Shown here: positions 9,267 through 17,101 of the stretch, in pieces
How the letters are laid out: every line of letters starts with the position of its first letter
Position numbering within the stretch: position 1 is the first letter of the stretch
Source: Chryseobacterium foetidum
Lineage (GTDB): Bacteria > Bacteroidota > Bacteroidia > Flavobacteriales > Weeksellaceae
Assembly: GCF_025457425.1 (NCBI RefSeq)
Contig: NZ_JAMXIA010000001.1
Span: forward strand, 1,798,001 to 1,862,000
Direction: 5' to 3'
DNA: 64,000 nt
Translations under genes and position numbers: made by a program
Notes under the pieces: model-generated
Seen by the model: the letters and a program-made list of their open reading frames with translations, nothing else
What the model was told of the DNA's origin: nothing
Database searches by the model: none

Positions 9267-9464
9267 ATGATTCCTCAGAATTTTAAAGACATCTTATCCA
9301 ACACGGACAACGTGGGGCTTTACCAGACATTGGCTTTGATCCTTTTTATTCTGTTTTTTGTATCTCTGATTATTTACGTTTTCAGTAAACCTAAAAAATA
9401 CTACAGAGAAGAAGAGCATGCACCGCTTGAGGATGACGAAGATGATTTTAATCTAAAAAATTAA
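9267..9464 (+). CDS. ccoQ: Small cbb3 oxidase subunit (CcoQ/FixQ-like)
   Basis: This 65-residue protein has one membrane helix (about residues 18-40), then FSKPKKYYREEEHAPLEDDEDDF, a charged acidic tail typical of CcoQ. It sits between ccoNO and ccoP with gaps of 15 and 10 bp. CcoQ stabilises the oxidase complex. The assignment rests on position, size and shape. Confidence 0.85.
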   Translation: MIPQNFKDILSNTDNVGLYQTLALILFILFFVSLIIYVFSKPKKYYREEEHAPLEDDEDDFNLKN

Positions 9465-9474
9465 ACAATTTATT

Positions 9475-10353
9475 ATGAAACAAAGAACGCCAGTTTTTGT
9501 AAATATTGCTATAATAATCGGCCTGCTTATTATTTTCTATTATCTGTTCGTTCAGAGTTATGCTTTCTTCAAGTCGCCGTATTTCTGGGGTACTGTAGTG
9601 ATCGGATCGATCATGGCTTATATTCACAGTGCACTTGGTGATTTGGTAGAGAACAATAAGTTTAAAAAACTTTCAGACGAAGAAAAGGCGGCTTACCTTG
9701 CTGAGAAAAAAGTTCCTTATTTCCAGAGATTATATGCTGCAGCATTCAAAAAGCAGTCTGACACTCAGGAAAAAGATATATTGATTGACCATGGTTTTGA
9801 CGGAATTATGGAGCTGGACAATCAGTTACCTAAATGGTGGGTAGGTTTATTCTGGTTTGGAACGGCATTTATGGTGCTTTACATTTCAGCATATGCATTC
9901 ACTGACTTCGCAAGCCCATTGAAAGAATATGAAGTTGAATACAGAGAGCAGGAAGCAAGCGTGGCTAAATTTTTAGCAGATCAGCCACCGGTGACGATCG
10001 AAAGTGCAGAATTTTCTGAAGATAACATTGCAGCAGGTGAAGAAGTTTTCAAAACCAACTGTGTATCTTGTCACTCAGAAGGTGGTAAAGGAGGTATCGG
10101 ACCAAACTTAACAGATAACTTCTGGCACAACCAGCCTGAAAAGACTTTGTTTAAAAACGTATTCCACATTGTAGAAAACGGTGTTACCGGAACTGCAATG
10201 CAGGCATGGGGTAAAAACGGTGTCCTTACAGGAAACGATATTCAGAACGTTGCAGCTTACGTATACTCTATTAACCAAATGAAGAAGCCAATTACTCCGG
10301 CAGAAGGTGGTGCACCTCCTTACGGTGATGAAGCTAAATGGGAAAAGAAATAG
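9475..10353 (+). CDS. ccoP: cbb3 oxidase subunit III, membrane-bound cytochrome c (CcoP), single haem
   Basis: The 292-residue protein has two N-terminal membrane helices (about 8-28 and 34-50), a loop, a third helix around residues 120-142 (WWVGLFWFGTAFMVLY) and a C-terminal cytochrome c domain with one haem motif, CVSCH at 196-200, and a candidate methionine ligand in GTAMQAWG. Proteobacterial CcoP normally carries two haems; only one CxxCH is visible here. It feeds electrons to CcoO and the CcoN haem-copper centre. It is preceded by ccoQ and followed by a hairpin before ccoG. Confidence 0.93.
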   Translation: MKQRTPVFVNIAIIIGLLIIFYYLFVQSYAFFKSPYFWGTVVIGSIMAYIHSALGDLVENNKFKKLSDEEKAAYLAEKKVPYFQRLYAAAFKKQSDTQEKDILIDHGFDGIMELDNQLPKWWVGLFWFGTAFMVLYISAYAFTDFASPLKEYEVEYREQEASVAKFLADQPPVTIESAEFSEDNIAAGEEVFKTNCVSCHSEGGKGGIGPNLTDNFWHNQPEKTLFKNVFHIVENGVTGTAMQAWGKNGVLTGNDIQNVAAYVYSINQMKKPITPAEGGAPPYGDEAKWEKK

Positions 10354-10383
10354 AAGTAGAAACTAACTGAAAAATATACAATG

Positions 10384-10448
10384 AAACATAATTTGTTATT
10401 AATTTAAAATCTTAAATCAAATAGCAAATTATGTTTTTCTTTTTTTAA
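10384..10448 (+). terminator. Hairpin between ccoP and ccoG (partial terminator or processing site)
   Basis: Perfect 12-bp arms (AAACATAATTTG at 10384-10395, CAAATTATGTTT at 10425-10436) enclose a 29-nt loop and are followed by a T-rich run to 10448, 11 bp before the ccoG start. It could reduce transcription into the assembly genes or stabilise the ccoNOQP message. Confidence 0.55.
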
Positions 10449-10459
10449 ATACAAAGCAA

Positions 10460-11914
10460 ATGTCAGACACAGAAGATATAGACGTACGCGGCGGGCAGGG
10501 GCAGGTAGTTGATCCCGAAACTTACAGAGATTCCATTGGAACAATGGAACAGTCTGGTAAGAGAAAATGGGTCTTTCCCAGAAAACCAAAAGGAAAATAT
10601 ACCAATTACAGAAATATCGTCAGCTATCTTTTACTGGTGATCTATTTTGCAGTTCCGTTTATCAAAATCAATGGAAATCCTTTTCTGCTTTTTAATGTCA
10701 TCGACAGAGAATTCTACATTGTTGGACAGCCATTCTTTCCTCAGGATTTTTTCATCCTTACGCTTGGCGCTATAGTTTCACTTATTTTCATCATCATTTT
10801 TACGATTGCATTCGGAAGAATTTTCTGCGGGTGGATTTGCCCTCAGACAATTTTTATGGAATCGGTTTTCCGTAAAATTGAGTATTGGATTGAAGGAGAC
10901 AGAAACAAGCAGATGAAACTCGACAGGCAGGAGTGGAACAGCGAAAAAATAATGAAGCGAAGCCTAAAGTGGTCGGTTTACGTTATTATTTCTCTTATTA
11001 TCACCCACATCATGTTTATGTACATTGTGGGATATGAAGAAGTTTTAGACATCGTCTCGCAGGGACCATTTGCCAATCTTACCAATTTTTTAGTGATGAT
11101 TCTCTTCACAGCAGCCTTTTACTTTGTTTTTGCATGGTTCAGAGAGCAGGTTTGTACATTGGTTTGTCCTTACGGAAGATTGCAGGGAGTTTTAATAGAT
11201 AAAGATACCATCAACGTTTTCTATGATTTTAAAAGAGGTGAAAACCGTTCTTCATGGAGAAAAGGTGAAGACAGAAAAGCGGCAGGAAAAGGCGACTGTA
11301 TCGACTGTCATCAGTGCGTTGTCGTTTGTCCGACCGGAATCGACATCCGTGACGGGCAGCAGCTGGAATGTGTAAACTGTACAGCCTGCATCGACGCCTG
11401 CGACGAGGTCATGGAAAAAGTGGGGCTTCCAAAAGGTCTCATCCGTTATGCTTCAGAAAACGAAATCGAAAACAATACGGAATTCAAATTTACAGGAAGG
11501 ATGAAAGGTTTAGCTGTAGTTTTGGTACTTTTGGTAGGGTTCTTAGGTTTTCTTTTATACAACCGCGGTGAGATGGAAGCAAAATTTATCAAGCCTGCAG
11601 GAAGCACTTACTTTGTAAGAGACGGCAAAATCAGCAATACGTATAACTATACTTTCCTCAACAAAACAAATGATAAAAAGATTGTTACCATTAAAGTAAT
11701 TGATCCTGCGCATGCCGAAGTAAACTTCAGTGTGACGCAGAAAATTACAGTTGAAAGAGACAAAATTTCAAAAGGTACCATCAGCATCAGTTTCCCCGAA
11801 AATGATATGAAACTTTCAAAACAGAACATCACCATCGGTGTTTATGATATGAAAGGAAATTTAATTGATTCTTATCAGACTTATTTCGAGGGACCATTTA
11901 AATTACAGTTTTAA
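10460..11914 (+). CDS. ccoG: Cytochrome c oxidase accessory protein CcoG (RdxA/FixG), 4Fe-4S membrane protein
   Basis: The 484-residue membrane ferredoxin-like protein is thought to reduce copper for cbb3 oxidase assembly. Visible are a CxxxCP motif in FCGWICPQ, a second in CTLVCPYG, and two 4Fe-4S clusters in CIDCHQCVVVCP and CVNCTACIDACD (about residues 277-315). Around these lie about five membrane helices, and the last ~120 residues form an extracytoplasmic immunoglobulin-like domain, as in the family. It is preceded by a hairpin and followed after 10 bp by ccoH. Confidence 0.95.
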   Translation: MSDTEDIDVRGGQGQVVDPETYRDSIGTMEQSGKRKWVFPRKPKGKYTNYRNIVSYLLLVIYFAVPFIKINGNPFLLFNVIDREFYIVGQPFFPQDFFILTLGAIVSLIFIIIFTIAFGRIFCGWICPQTIFMESVFRKIEYWIEGDRNKQMKLDRQEWNSEKIMKRSLKWSVYVIISLIITHIMFMYIVGYEEVLDIVSQGPFANLTNFLVMILFTAAFYFVFAWFREQVCTLVCPYGRLQGVLIDKDTINVFYDFKRGENRSSWRKGEDRKAAGKGDCIDCHQCVVVCPTGIDIRDGQQLECVNCTACIDACDEVMEKVGLPKGLIRYASENEIENNTEFKFTGRMKGLAVVLVLLVGFLGFLLYNRGEMEAKFIKPAGSTYFVRDGKISNTYNYTFLNKTNDKKIVTIKVIDPAHAEVNFSVTQKITVERDKISKGTISISFPENDMKLSKQNITIGVYDMKGNLIDSYQTYFEGPFKLQF

Positions 11915-11924
11915 AAAATTAACA

Positions 11925-12377
11925 ATGAAAAATCTTAGTTGGGGACACGGCGTAATGCTCGCACTTCTCGCATTTATAATATTCATACTTTCCATGCTCT
12001 TCTTATTTCCAAACGGACAGCAAAATTCCGAAATGGTTTCAGACAACTACTACGAAGAAGAACTGCTGTATCAGCAGGTGATTGATGCCAAAGGAAGAGC
12101 AGACAAACTCGTCAACAAGCCGGTTTACAGCCAAAACTCAAGTGGAATTACGATCAAATTTCCTGCAGACTACAACAACGGAAATGCAAGAATAAAATAT
12201 GTTCTGAACAGAACCGACGATAAAAATCTTGACGTAAAAAAAGATGCGGTTCTGGATGAGAACAAATCATTTACAATTCCTGCGAATCTGATGAAATTCG
12301 GAAGTTACACCCTGCGTCTTACATGGGTGAAAAATAACACAGAATACAGAATAGATTACGATGTAGCATGGAAATAG
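11925..12377 (+). CDS. ccoH: FixH/CcoH-family cbb3 oxidase assembly protein
   Basis: I take ATG 11925 (MKNLSWGHG) as the start, 10 bp after ccoG, rather than the longer frame from 11865 which overlaps ccoG. The 150-residue protein has one N-terminal membrane helix (about residues 8-29) followed by the conserved MVSDNYYEEELLYQQVIDA block and a beta-rich periplasmic domain, matching FixH. It assists oxidase assembly together with CcoI and CcoG. Its last ten bases overlap the start of the next gene. Confidence 0.9.
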   Translation: MKNLSWGHGVMLALLAFIIFILSMLFLFPNGQQNSEMVSDNYYEEELLYQQVIDAKGRADKLVNKPVYSQNSSGITIKFPADYNNGNARIKYVLNRTDDKNLDVKKDAVLDENKSFTIPANLMKFGSYTLRLTWVKNNTEYRIDYDVAWK

Positions 12378-13129
12378 CATTAATCATATCGGCTTTGGGA
12401 CTCGGCTTTGCGTCGGGCTTTCACTGCCTCGGTATGTGCGGCCCTATTGCCCTGTCGATGGGACTTACAAGAAAACAGGCAACCAACTATTATCTCCAGA
12501 ATCTTACTTATCAATTCGGGAGAATATTCACCTATTCACTTTTGGGAGCATTTTTAGGAATCATCGGTCAGGGATTTGAATTTGCCGGATTCCAAAAATA
12601 TCTCACAATTGGAGTTGGAATTTTGCTGATTATCATGGCACTGTTTTCTTTTGGTGGAAAAGATTTTGCCTCAAAAGTTCCATTTTTCTCTAAATTTCTA
12701 TATAAAGTTAAATACAACTTAGGAAAGCTTCTCCAAAAAGCAGATTACAGATCAAGATTTACGACCGGCTTACTTAACGGACTTTTACCTTGCGGAATGG
12801 TTTACATGGCCCTCACAGCAAGTCTTGCCAGCGGAGGGATCTGGCAGAGTGCAACCTTTATGGCAATTTTTGGATTGGGTACACTTCCATTTATGTTCAC
12901 CGTAGTTTTGGTTGGAAATTTAATGAATCAGAGTTTCAGAATTAAAGTTTTAAAACTGATTCCTATTGTAATGATTGTTTTGGGCGGTTTATTTATCTTA
13001 AGAGGTTTGGAACTCGGAATTCCTTATATCTCTCCAAATTCAGCAGCAATGAAAGTCTCTCCAGAGCATGACGTGAACTGTCACAATACAGATCCCAACC
13101 ATAAGCATAATCCGGAGACCTGTCATTAA
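12368..13129 (+). CDS. TauE/SafE (DsbD_2-like) membrane protein linked to cbb3 oxidase
   Basis: The 253-residue protein has about six membrane helices, an early GFHCLGMCGPIALSMGL motif (residues 17-33) and a matching NGLLPCGMVYMALTASL motif near residue 140, which is the pattern of the sulfite exporter-like family found beside ccoH in Bacteroidota. The cysteines in CLGMCGP and PCG suggest thiol or metal chemistry. The last 25 residues are rich in His, Asn and Cys (CHNTDPNHKHNPETCH), a plausible copper or other metal-binding tail. Its ATG overlaps the ccoH stop by 10 bp. A role in copper handling for oxidase assembly is an inference. Confidence 0.85.
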   Translation: MEIALIISALGLGFASGFHCLGMCGPIALSMGLTRKQATNYYLQNLTYQFGRIFTYSLLGAFLGIIGQGFEFAGFQKYLTIGVGILLIIMALFSFGGKDFASKVPFFSKFLYKVKYNLGKLLQKADYRSRFTTGLLNGLLPCGMVYMALTASLASGGIWQSATFMAIFGLGTLPFMFTVVLVGNLMNQSFRIKVLKLIPIVMIVLGGLFILRGLELGIPYISPNSAAMKVSPEHDVNCHNTDPNHKHNPETCH

Positions 13130-13272
13130 ACTTTAAAATTGTTGACAAGTTTTTCTGATGTGACCTAAAATTACTAAGTCATTTCCAAAACAGGTTTACT
13201 ATCTCTTTTGAGATGATGAACCATAAGACATGACAAACTTTATGGATTGAAAAATTAAGAATTTATACAAAC

Positions 13273-13309
13273 AAAAATGCCGTTTCAGTTTTTCCGAAAC
13301 GGCATTTTT
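13273..13309. terminator. Bidirectional rho-independent terminator
   Basis: Perfect 14-bp arms (AAAAATGCCGTTTC / GAAACGGCATTTTT) with a 9-nt loop lie between the convergent cbb3 cluster and fabF. Confidence 0.9.
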
Positions 13310-13322
13310 TAGTTTAAATGAC

Positions 13323-14564
13323 TTAGTAGAATTTCTTAAAAACCAGCGTTGCATTATGCCCGCCAAAACCAAAGGCATTGCTTAAAGCAAAATTAATATC
13401 TTTCTCCTTCGCTTCCCCGAAAACAATATTTACATCTGTCGGAATATTTTCATCGATTTTATGAAGATTAATCGTTGGCGGAATAATTCCTTTCTCAATT
13501 GCTTTTATAGTAAGAATTGCTTCTGCAGCCCCTGCCGCTCCCAGCAAGTGACCGGTCATTGATTTTGTTGCGCTGATATCTAAATTTTTACTTCCTTTAA
13601 ACAGTTTGCTGATGCCTTTCAGTTCCACCAAATCTCCCATCGGAGTAGATGTCGCGTGAGGATTCAGGTAATCAATATCTTCAACATTGGCTCCTGCTTC
13701 ATTTAATGCCAACTGCATCGCTTTTATGGCTCCTACTCCATCCGGATGTGGTGCAGTCATATGATACGCATCGGCTGTCATTGCAGCTCCTGCTAATTCT
13801 GCATAAATTTTCGCGCCTCTCGCTTTGGCATGCTCATATTCTTCCAAAACCAAAGCTCCGGCACCTTCTCCCATCACAAAACCATCGCGGTCTGCGTCAT
13901 ACGGTCGGCTTGCAGTGGCGAAATCATCATTTCTGGTAGACATTGCTTTCATAATCGAAAAACCACCTACCGATGCAGGCGTAATCGCTGCTTCTGATCC
14001 ACCGCTGATGATCACTTTTGCTTTTCCCAAACGGATGTAGTTGAAAGCATCCATAATTGCAGTATTTCCTGTCGCACATGCTGAAATAGTTGTGTAATTA
14101 ATTCCCTGAAGCCCAAATTTCATTGAAATCATTCCCGAAGCCATATTGGCAATAAATTTCGGAACAAAAAACGGATTGAAGCGTGGCGTTCCGTCGCCTT
14201 TTGTAAATTCCATTACTTCACTTTCGAAAGTCCACATTCCGCCCTGTCCGGTCCCCCAGATGACGCCGGTGTCAAAAGGATCCATTGTATCCAGTTCCAA
14301 ACCAGAATCTTTAATGGCTTCCGCTGACGAATACATGGCGTATTGTGAAAAAAGATCGCTTCTTTTTATTTCGTTGTGATTCAAATAAACTTTAGGATCA
14401 AAGTTTTTCACTTCACAGGCAAAGTTGAGTTTAAATTTTTCGGTATCGAAGTGAGTGATTCTGTTGGCTCCGCTCACGCCGTTGATGCTGTTTTGCCAGA
14501 ATTCTTCTACATTATTTCCCAATGGCGTCACGGCGCCCAATCCTGTAATGACAACTCTTTTCAT
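13323..14564 (-). CDS. fabF: Beta-ketoacyl-ACP synthase II
   Basis: FabF condenses acyl-ACP with malonyl-ACP in fatty-acid elongation. The 413-residue length is standard. The catalytic triad is visible: nucleophilic cysteine in ISACATGN (about residue 163), histidine in NPHATSTPMGD (about 303) and histidine in SMTGHLLGAAG (about 339), with the glycine-rich C-terminal FGFGGHNAT. The start MKRVVITGLGAVTPLGN is typical. It lies 75 bp downstream of the thioesterase gene on the same strand, so it may be co-transcribed with it and the TetR regulator, although the gap is larger than usual within an operon. Confidence 0.96.
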   Translation of the reverse strand: MKRVVITGLGAVTPLGNNVEEFWQNSINGVSGANRITHFDTEKFKLNFACEVKNFDPKVYLNHNEIKRSDLFSQYAMYSSAEAIKDSGLELDTMDPFDTGVIWGTGQGGMWTFESEVMEFTKGDGTPRFNPFFVPKFIANMASGMISMKFGLQGINYTTISACATGNTAIMDAFNYIRLGKAKVIISGGSEAAITPASVGGFSIMKAMSTRNDDFATASRPYDADRDGFVMGEGAGALVLEEYEHAKARGAKIYAELAGAAMTADAYHMTAPHPDGVGAIKAMQLALNEAGANVEDIDYLNPHATSTPMGDLVELKGISKLFKGSKNLDISATKSMTGHLLGAAGAAEAILTIKAIEKGIIPPTINLHKIDENIPTDVNIVFGEAKEKDINFALSNAFGFGGHNATLVFKKFY

Positions 14565-14639
14565 ATATTGAATAGTAAATTTTAATGTTTCAAAAATATC
14601 AGTTTTATTTTAAATTGATATTTAGCCTAAGCTTGTTTT

Positions 14640-15065
14640 TCAGCTATTAATTTTAAATAAATTAGAAGTTCCTCTTGCAATCAATCTTGTTTTGTCGGCA
14701 TTCCAGACTTCGCATTCTGCGTTGACAAACTGTTTTCCACGTTTGATGATTTTCGTTTCGGCCACAATCTTTTCATTCAGTTTTGCCGTTGAAAAATAAT
14801 CGATGCTGTTGTTGATGGTGACGATAAAATTATTTTCATTCAAAGAAAACATTGTAGCTCCGATGATGTCGTCAATGATTGCCGCAGTAATTCCACCGTG
14901 CATATTTCCCATTGGATTCAGCCACTCTTCTCTCACGGTGTACTGAAATTCAATCCTGCCTTCTTCCGCAGAAACAACCATTGGATTCAGCCATTTCATA
15001 AAAGGAGACGGCGAATCTGTAAATTCTTTTCCTGTAAATGATTGTAATGCCTTTAATTTATCCAT
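14640..15065 (-). CDS. PaaI-family hotdog-fold acyl-CoA thioesterase
   Basis: The 141-residue hotdog protein contains NPMGNMHGGITAAIIDDIIGATMF (residues 51-74), with the HGG motif and an acidic residue after it that serve in catalysis in the PaaI/YdiI group. Substrate is unknown, probably an acyl- or aryl-CoA. It is separated by 9 bp from the upstream TetR regulator, so the two form an operon, with fabF possibly a third member. Confidence 0.88.
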   Translation of the reverse strand: MDKLKALQSFTGKEFTDSPSPFMKWLNPMVVSAEEGRIEFQYTVREEWLNPMGNMHGGITAAIIDDIIGATMFSLNENNFIVTINNSIDYFSTAKLNEKIVAETKIIKRGKQFVNAECEVWNADKTRLIARGTSNLFKINS

Positions 15066-15074
15066 ATTTAATTT

Positions 15075-15680
15075 TTATGAAGGATTCTCTTTGATTTCTT
15101 TGTCGGTGAGTTCAAGAATTTTATCTAAAGCGAGCTTCAAATGTTTTTCATTTCCTGTGGTTTTAGACAACAAAATTCCGCCTTCGAGCAGGATAATGAA
15201 AAGTGATGCATAATCATCCGGATTGATTTCTATTCGAAACTCGCCGCTTTCCTGTCCGGTTGTGATGATATCGGAAATAGTTTTTATCCAAACCTCAAAT
15301 GATCGTTTTACCTGATTTTTCAGTTCCGGAAAAGTATCATCAGATTCTGTTGCAGCATTCATTAAAGGACATCCGCCACTTTGAAAAACAAATTTCCAGT
15401 TTTTCCTGTAGAAGGAAACGAACGCGTAAAGCTTATCAGTCATCGTTGGAAATTCATCGCTGAATGATCTTGAAAGATTTTTTCTAAGCACACCGGAATT
15501 GTATTTATAAACCTCAATCGCAACCTCATTTTTATTTTCAAAATTACCGTAAATGCTGCCTTTGGTTAAACCTGTAGCTTCGGTAATATCTGACAGAGAC
15601 GTAGAGAAATACCCTTTAGTATTAAATAAAGTAGCTGTTTTCTCGATGATAAACTGTCGGGTTTTCTCTGCTTTTGACAT
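15075..15680 (-). CDS. TetR/AcrR-family transcriptional regulator
   Basis: The 201-residue repressor has an N-terminal helix-turn-helix at about residues 20-50 (GYFSTSLSDITEATGLTKGSIYGNFENKNEV) with the KG(S/G)(I/L)Y(G/H)(N/H)F signature, and a helical ligand-binding domain. The QSGGCPLMNAA segment near residue 100 resembles the YxaF/LmrA-like C-terminal family. It leads an operon with the thioesterase. A 10-bp palindrome overlaps the expected -33 region of its promoter, so it probably represses itself; the ligand is unknown but the neighbours suggest a fatty acyl or aromatic compound. Confidence 0.92.
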   Translation of the reverse strand: MSKAEKTRQFIIEKTATLFNTKGYFSTSLSDITEATGLTKGSIYGNFENKNEVAIEVYKYNSGVLRKNLSRSFSDEFPTMTDKLYAFVSFYRKNWKFVFQSGGCPLMNAATESDDTFPELKNQVKRSFEVWIKTISDIITTGQESGEFRIEINPDDYASLFIILLEGGILLSKTTGNEKHLKLALDKILELTDKEIKENPS

Positions 15681-15701
15681 GATTTAAATCAAATTCTGGA
15701 G

Positions 15702-15709
15702 CAAAGATA
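15702..15709 (-). promoter_or_regulatory. Promoter -7 element of the tetR-thioesterase operon
   Basis: On the minus strand TATCTTTG matches TAnnTTTG and lies 21 bp before the tetR start codon, immediately downstream of the operator-like palindrome. Confidence 0.6.
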
Positions 15710-15714
15710 GTGAA

Positions 15715-15738
15715 AAAATATACCGATTGGTATATTTT
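15715..15738. promoter_or_regulatory. Operator-like palindrome for the adjacent TetR regulator
   Basis: Perfect 10-bp arms (AAAATATACC / GGTATATTTT) flank a GATT spacer, with the core TACCGATTGGTA. The palindrome sits 5 bp upstream of the -7 element, over the -33 region, where a bound TetR dimer would block transcription. Confidence 0.75.
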
Positions 15739-15781
15739 ATTTTTGTGAAATGGAAAAATACGCTTTATACCTTTAACTCTT

Positions 15782-16285
15782 TTATTCAAGCCTCCAATTA
15801 CTCAGGACTAATGTGATAATCACATCATTCCACATCTCAAAATTCATTAGTTTTGGTTTTATTGGGATTATAGTGGTGCTCAACCAATCTTTTTGACCAA
15901 CAACGTACATCATTGCATCATAATTCAAACTTTTGTTAAAAGGATTTTTGATCTCCAATATCATTTGCTGGTGCTCTCGTCCTTCGAAATCCTGATAAAA
16001 ACTAATTTCTATTGTTTTTGCAGGATTTCTATTGTTTTTAACAACCTTCATTGACGTAAACTTAGTCCCGTCGTCTTCTGTCTCAACAAAAAGTTTTTCA
16101 CCTGGATATATCTGCAGAACTCCCTCCTGAACAAAATACTTTGATTTCTTTACATCTTGCTGATAAAAATGGACAGAATCAACAGGTAGTTTTAATGTAA
16201 ATTCATCCCGAAACTCATTATCGATCTGTGCAAAAAATAACATTGGAAAAAAAATTATAAAAAATACAAAGAAGTTAATTTTCAT
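15782..16285 (-). CDS. Exported protein of unknown function
   Basis: The 167-residue protein begins with a signal peptide (KINFFVFFIIFFPMLFFAQ, cleavage expected after FAQ near residue 20), followed by a soluble beta-rich domain with many charged residues and KTIEISFYQDFEGREHQQM near residue 93. I do not recognise a family. The bases after its stop hold the tetR promoter on the same strand, and the upstream side is an AT-rich gap before osmC. Confidence 0.65.
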   Translation of the reverse strand: MKINFFVFFIIFFPMLFFAQIDNEFRDEFTLKLPVDSVHFYQQDVKKSKYFVQEGVLQIYPGEKLFVETEDDGTKFTSMKVVKNNRNPAKTIEISFYQDFEGREHQQMILEIKNPFNKSLNYDAMMYVVGQKDWLSTTIIPIKPKLMNFEMWNDVIITLVLSNWRLE

Positions 16286-16402
16286 GTTATTGGTTATTCA
16301 GTTTTGGTGGTAACAAAGATAGCACTCCAACGGAATGCTATCAATTATTGTTATAATTTTTCTAAATTAATCGCTTCTTGTGAGCAAATATTTGGTCAAA
16401 TA

Positions 16403-16822
16403 TCAATTTGCTAAAGTCGCAGTCAAACTGATCTCAAAACTAAAAGCCTGACTTACAGGGCAACCTTCTTCTGCGATTTTTGCATATTTCTGAAAATCTT
16501 CTTCCGAAATTCCCGGCACTTTTGCTGTTAAAGTCAATTCAGATTTTGTGATTTTTCCTGCTGCAGGATCCAGAGTGATCACTGATTTTGTAGTCAGCTC
16601 GTCTGGTGTAAAACCTGCCTGCGTTAATTCTGCACTGAGCTTCATCGTGAAACATCCTGCGTGAGCGGCTGCCAGTAATTCTTCAGGGTTGGTTCCCACA
16701 CCTTCCTCAAAACGGCTTCCGAAAGAATATTGAGTTTGGTTTAAAGTGGTGCTTTGTGTCGTGATGTGACCTTTTCCTTCTTTTACGGTACCGTTCCAAA
16801 CGGCTGTTGCGTTTCGTTTCAT
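16403..16822 (-). CDS. OsmC/Ohr-family organic hydroperoxide resistance protein
   Basis: The 139-residue protein resembles OsmC: start MKRNATAVWNGTVKEGKGHITTQS, TNPEELLAAAHAGCFTMKLS with the first redox cysteine at about residue 57, and EGCPVSQAF with the second at about residue 118. OsmC reduces organic hydroperoxides with thiols in the cytoplasm. It stands alone between an exported protein gene and a repeat-containing gap. Confidence 0.93.
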   Translation of the reverse strand: MKRNATAVWNGTVKEGKGHITTQSTTLNQTQYSFGSRFEEGVGTNPEELLAAAHAGCFTMKLSAELTQAGFTPDELTTKSVITLDPAAGKITKSELTLTAKVPGISEEDFQKYAKIAEEGCPVSQAFSFEISLTATLAN

Positions 16823-16945
16823 ATTAAAATATTTGATGTTTAAATTTCACATAAAGATACAAAATTGAAACCATGAATTTGGCATTGACTTTAAAAGTAA
16901 AAAAAGTTTTTTGAAAATCTTTTTCTATAAATGAATATGATTTTT

Positions 16946-17026
16946 AACCACAATGAACACGAAAGATTTCACAAGGCACACAAGGCATAGTGGCCTTAGT
17001 GAAAAATCTTTGTGCTCTTAGTGGTA
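16946..17026. repeat. Dispersed imperfect palindrome of the ACCACAA...GTGGT type
   Basis: Left end ACCACAATGAACACGAAAG and right end CTTTGTGCTCTTAGTGGT are imperfect reverse complements, enclosing CACAAGGC repeats. A related element spans 53273-53529. It lies in the 279-bp gap between osmC and the receptor gene, which otherwise holds only a terminator. Confidence 0.55.
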
Positions 17027-17050
17027 AAAATTAGTACCTCTATATAATTA

Positions 17051-17081
17051 AAAAAGCAGGTAATCAGAAATTACCCGCTTT
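17051..17081 (-). terminator. Terminator of the HMA-receptor operon
   Basis: Arms of 12 bp with one G-U pair (AAAGCAGGTAAT / ATTACCCGCTTT) and a CAGAA loop, followed on the minus strand by a T run, 20 bp after the receptor stop codon. Confidence 0.75.
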
Positions 17082-17101
17082 CATTTTTATATTTAGATCA
17101 A

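Noticed and set aside
10404..10589. Minus-strand ORF over the ccoP-ccoG gap
   Set aside because: Overlaps the ccoG start and the hairpin; no supporting features.
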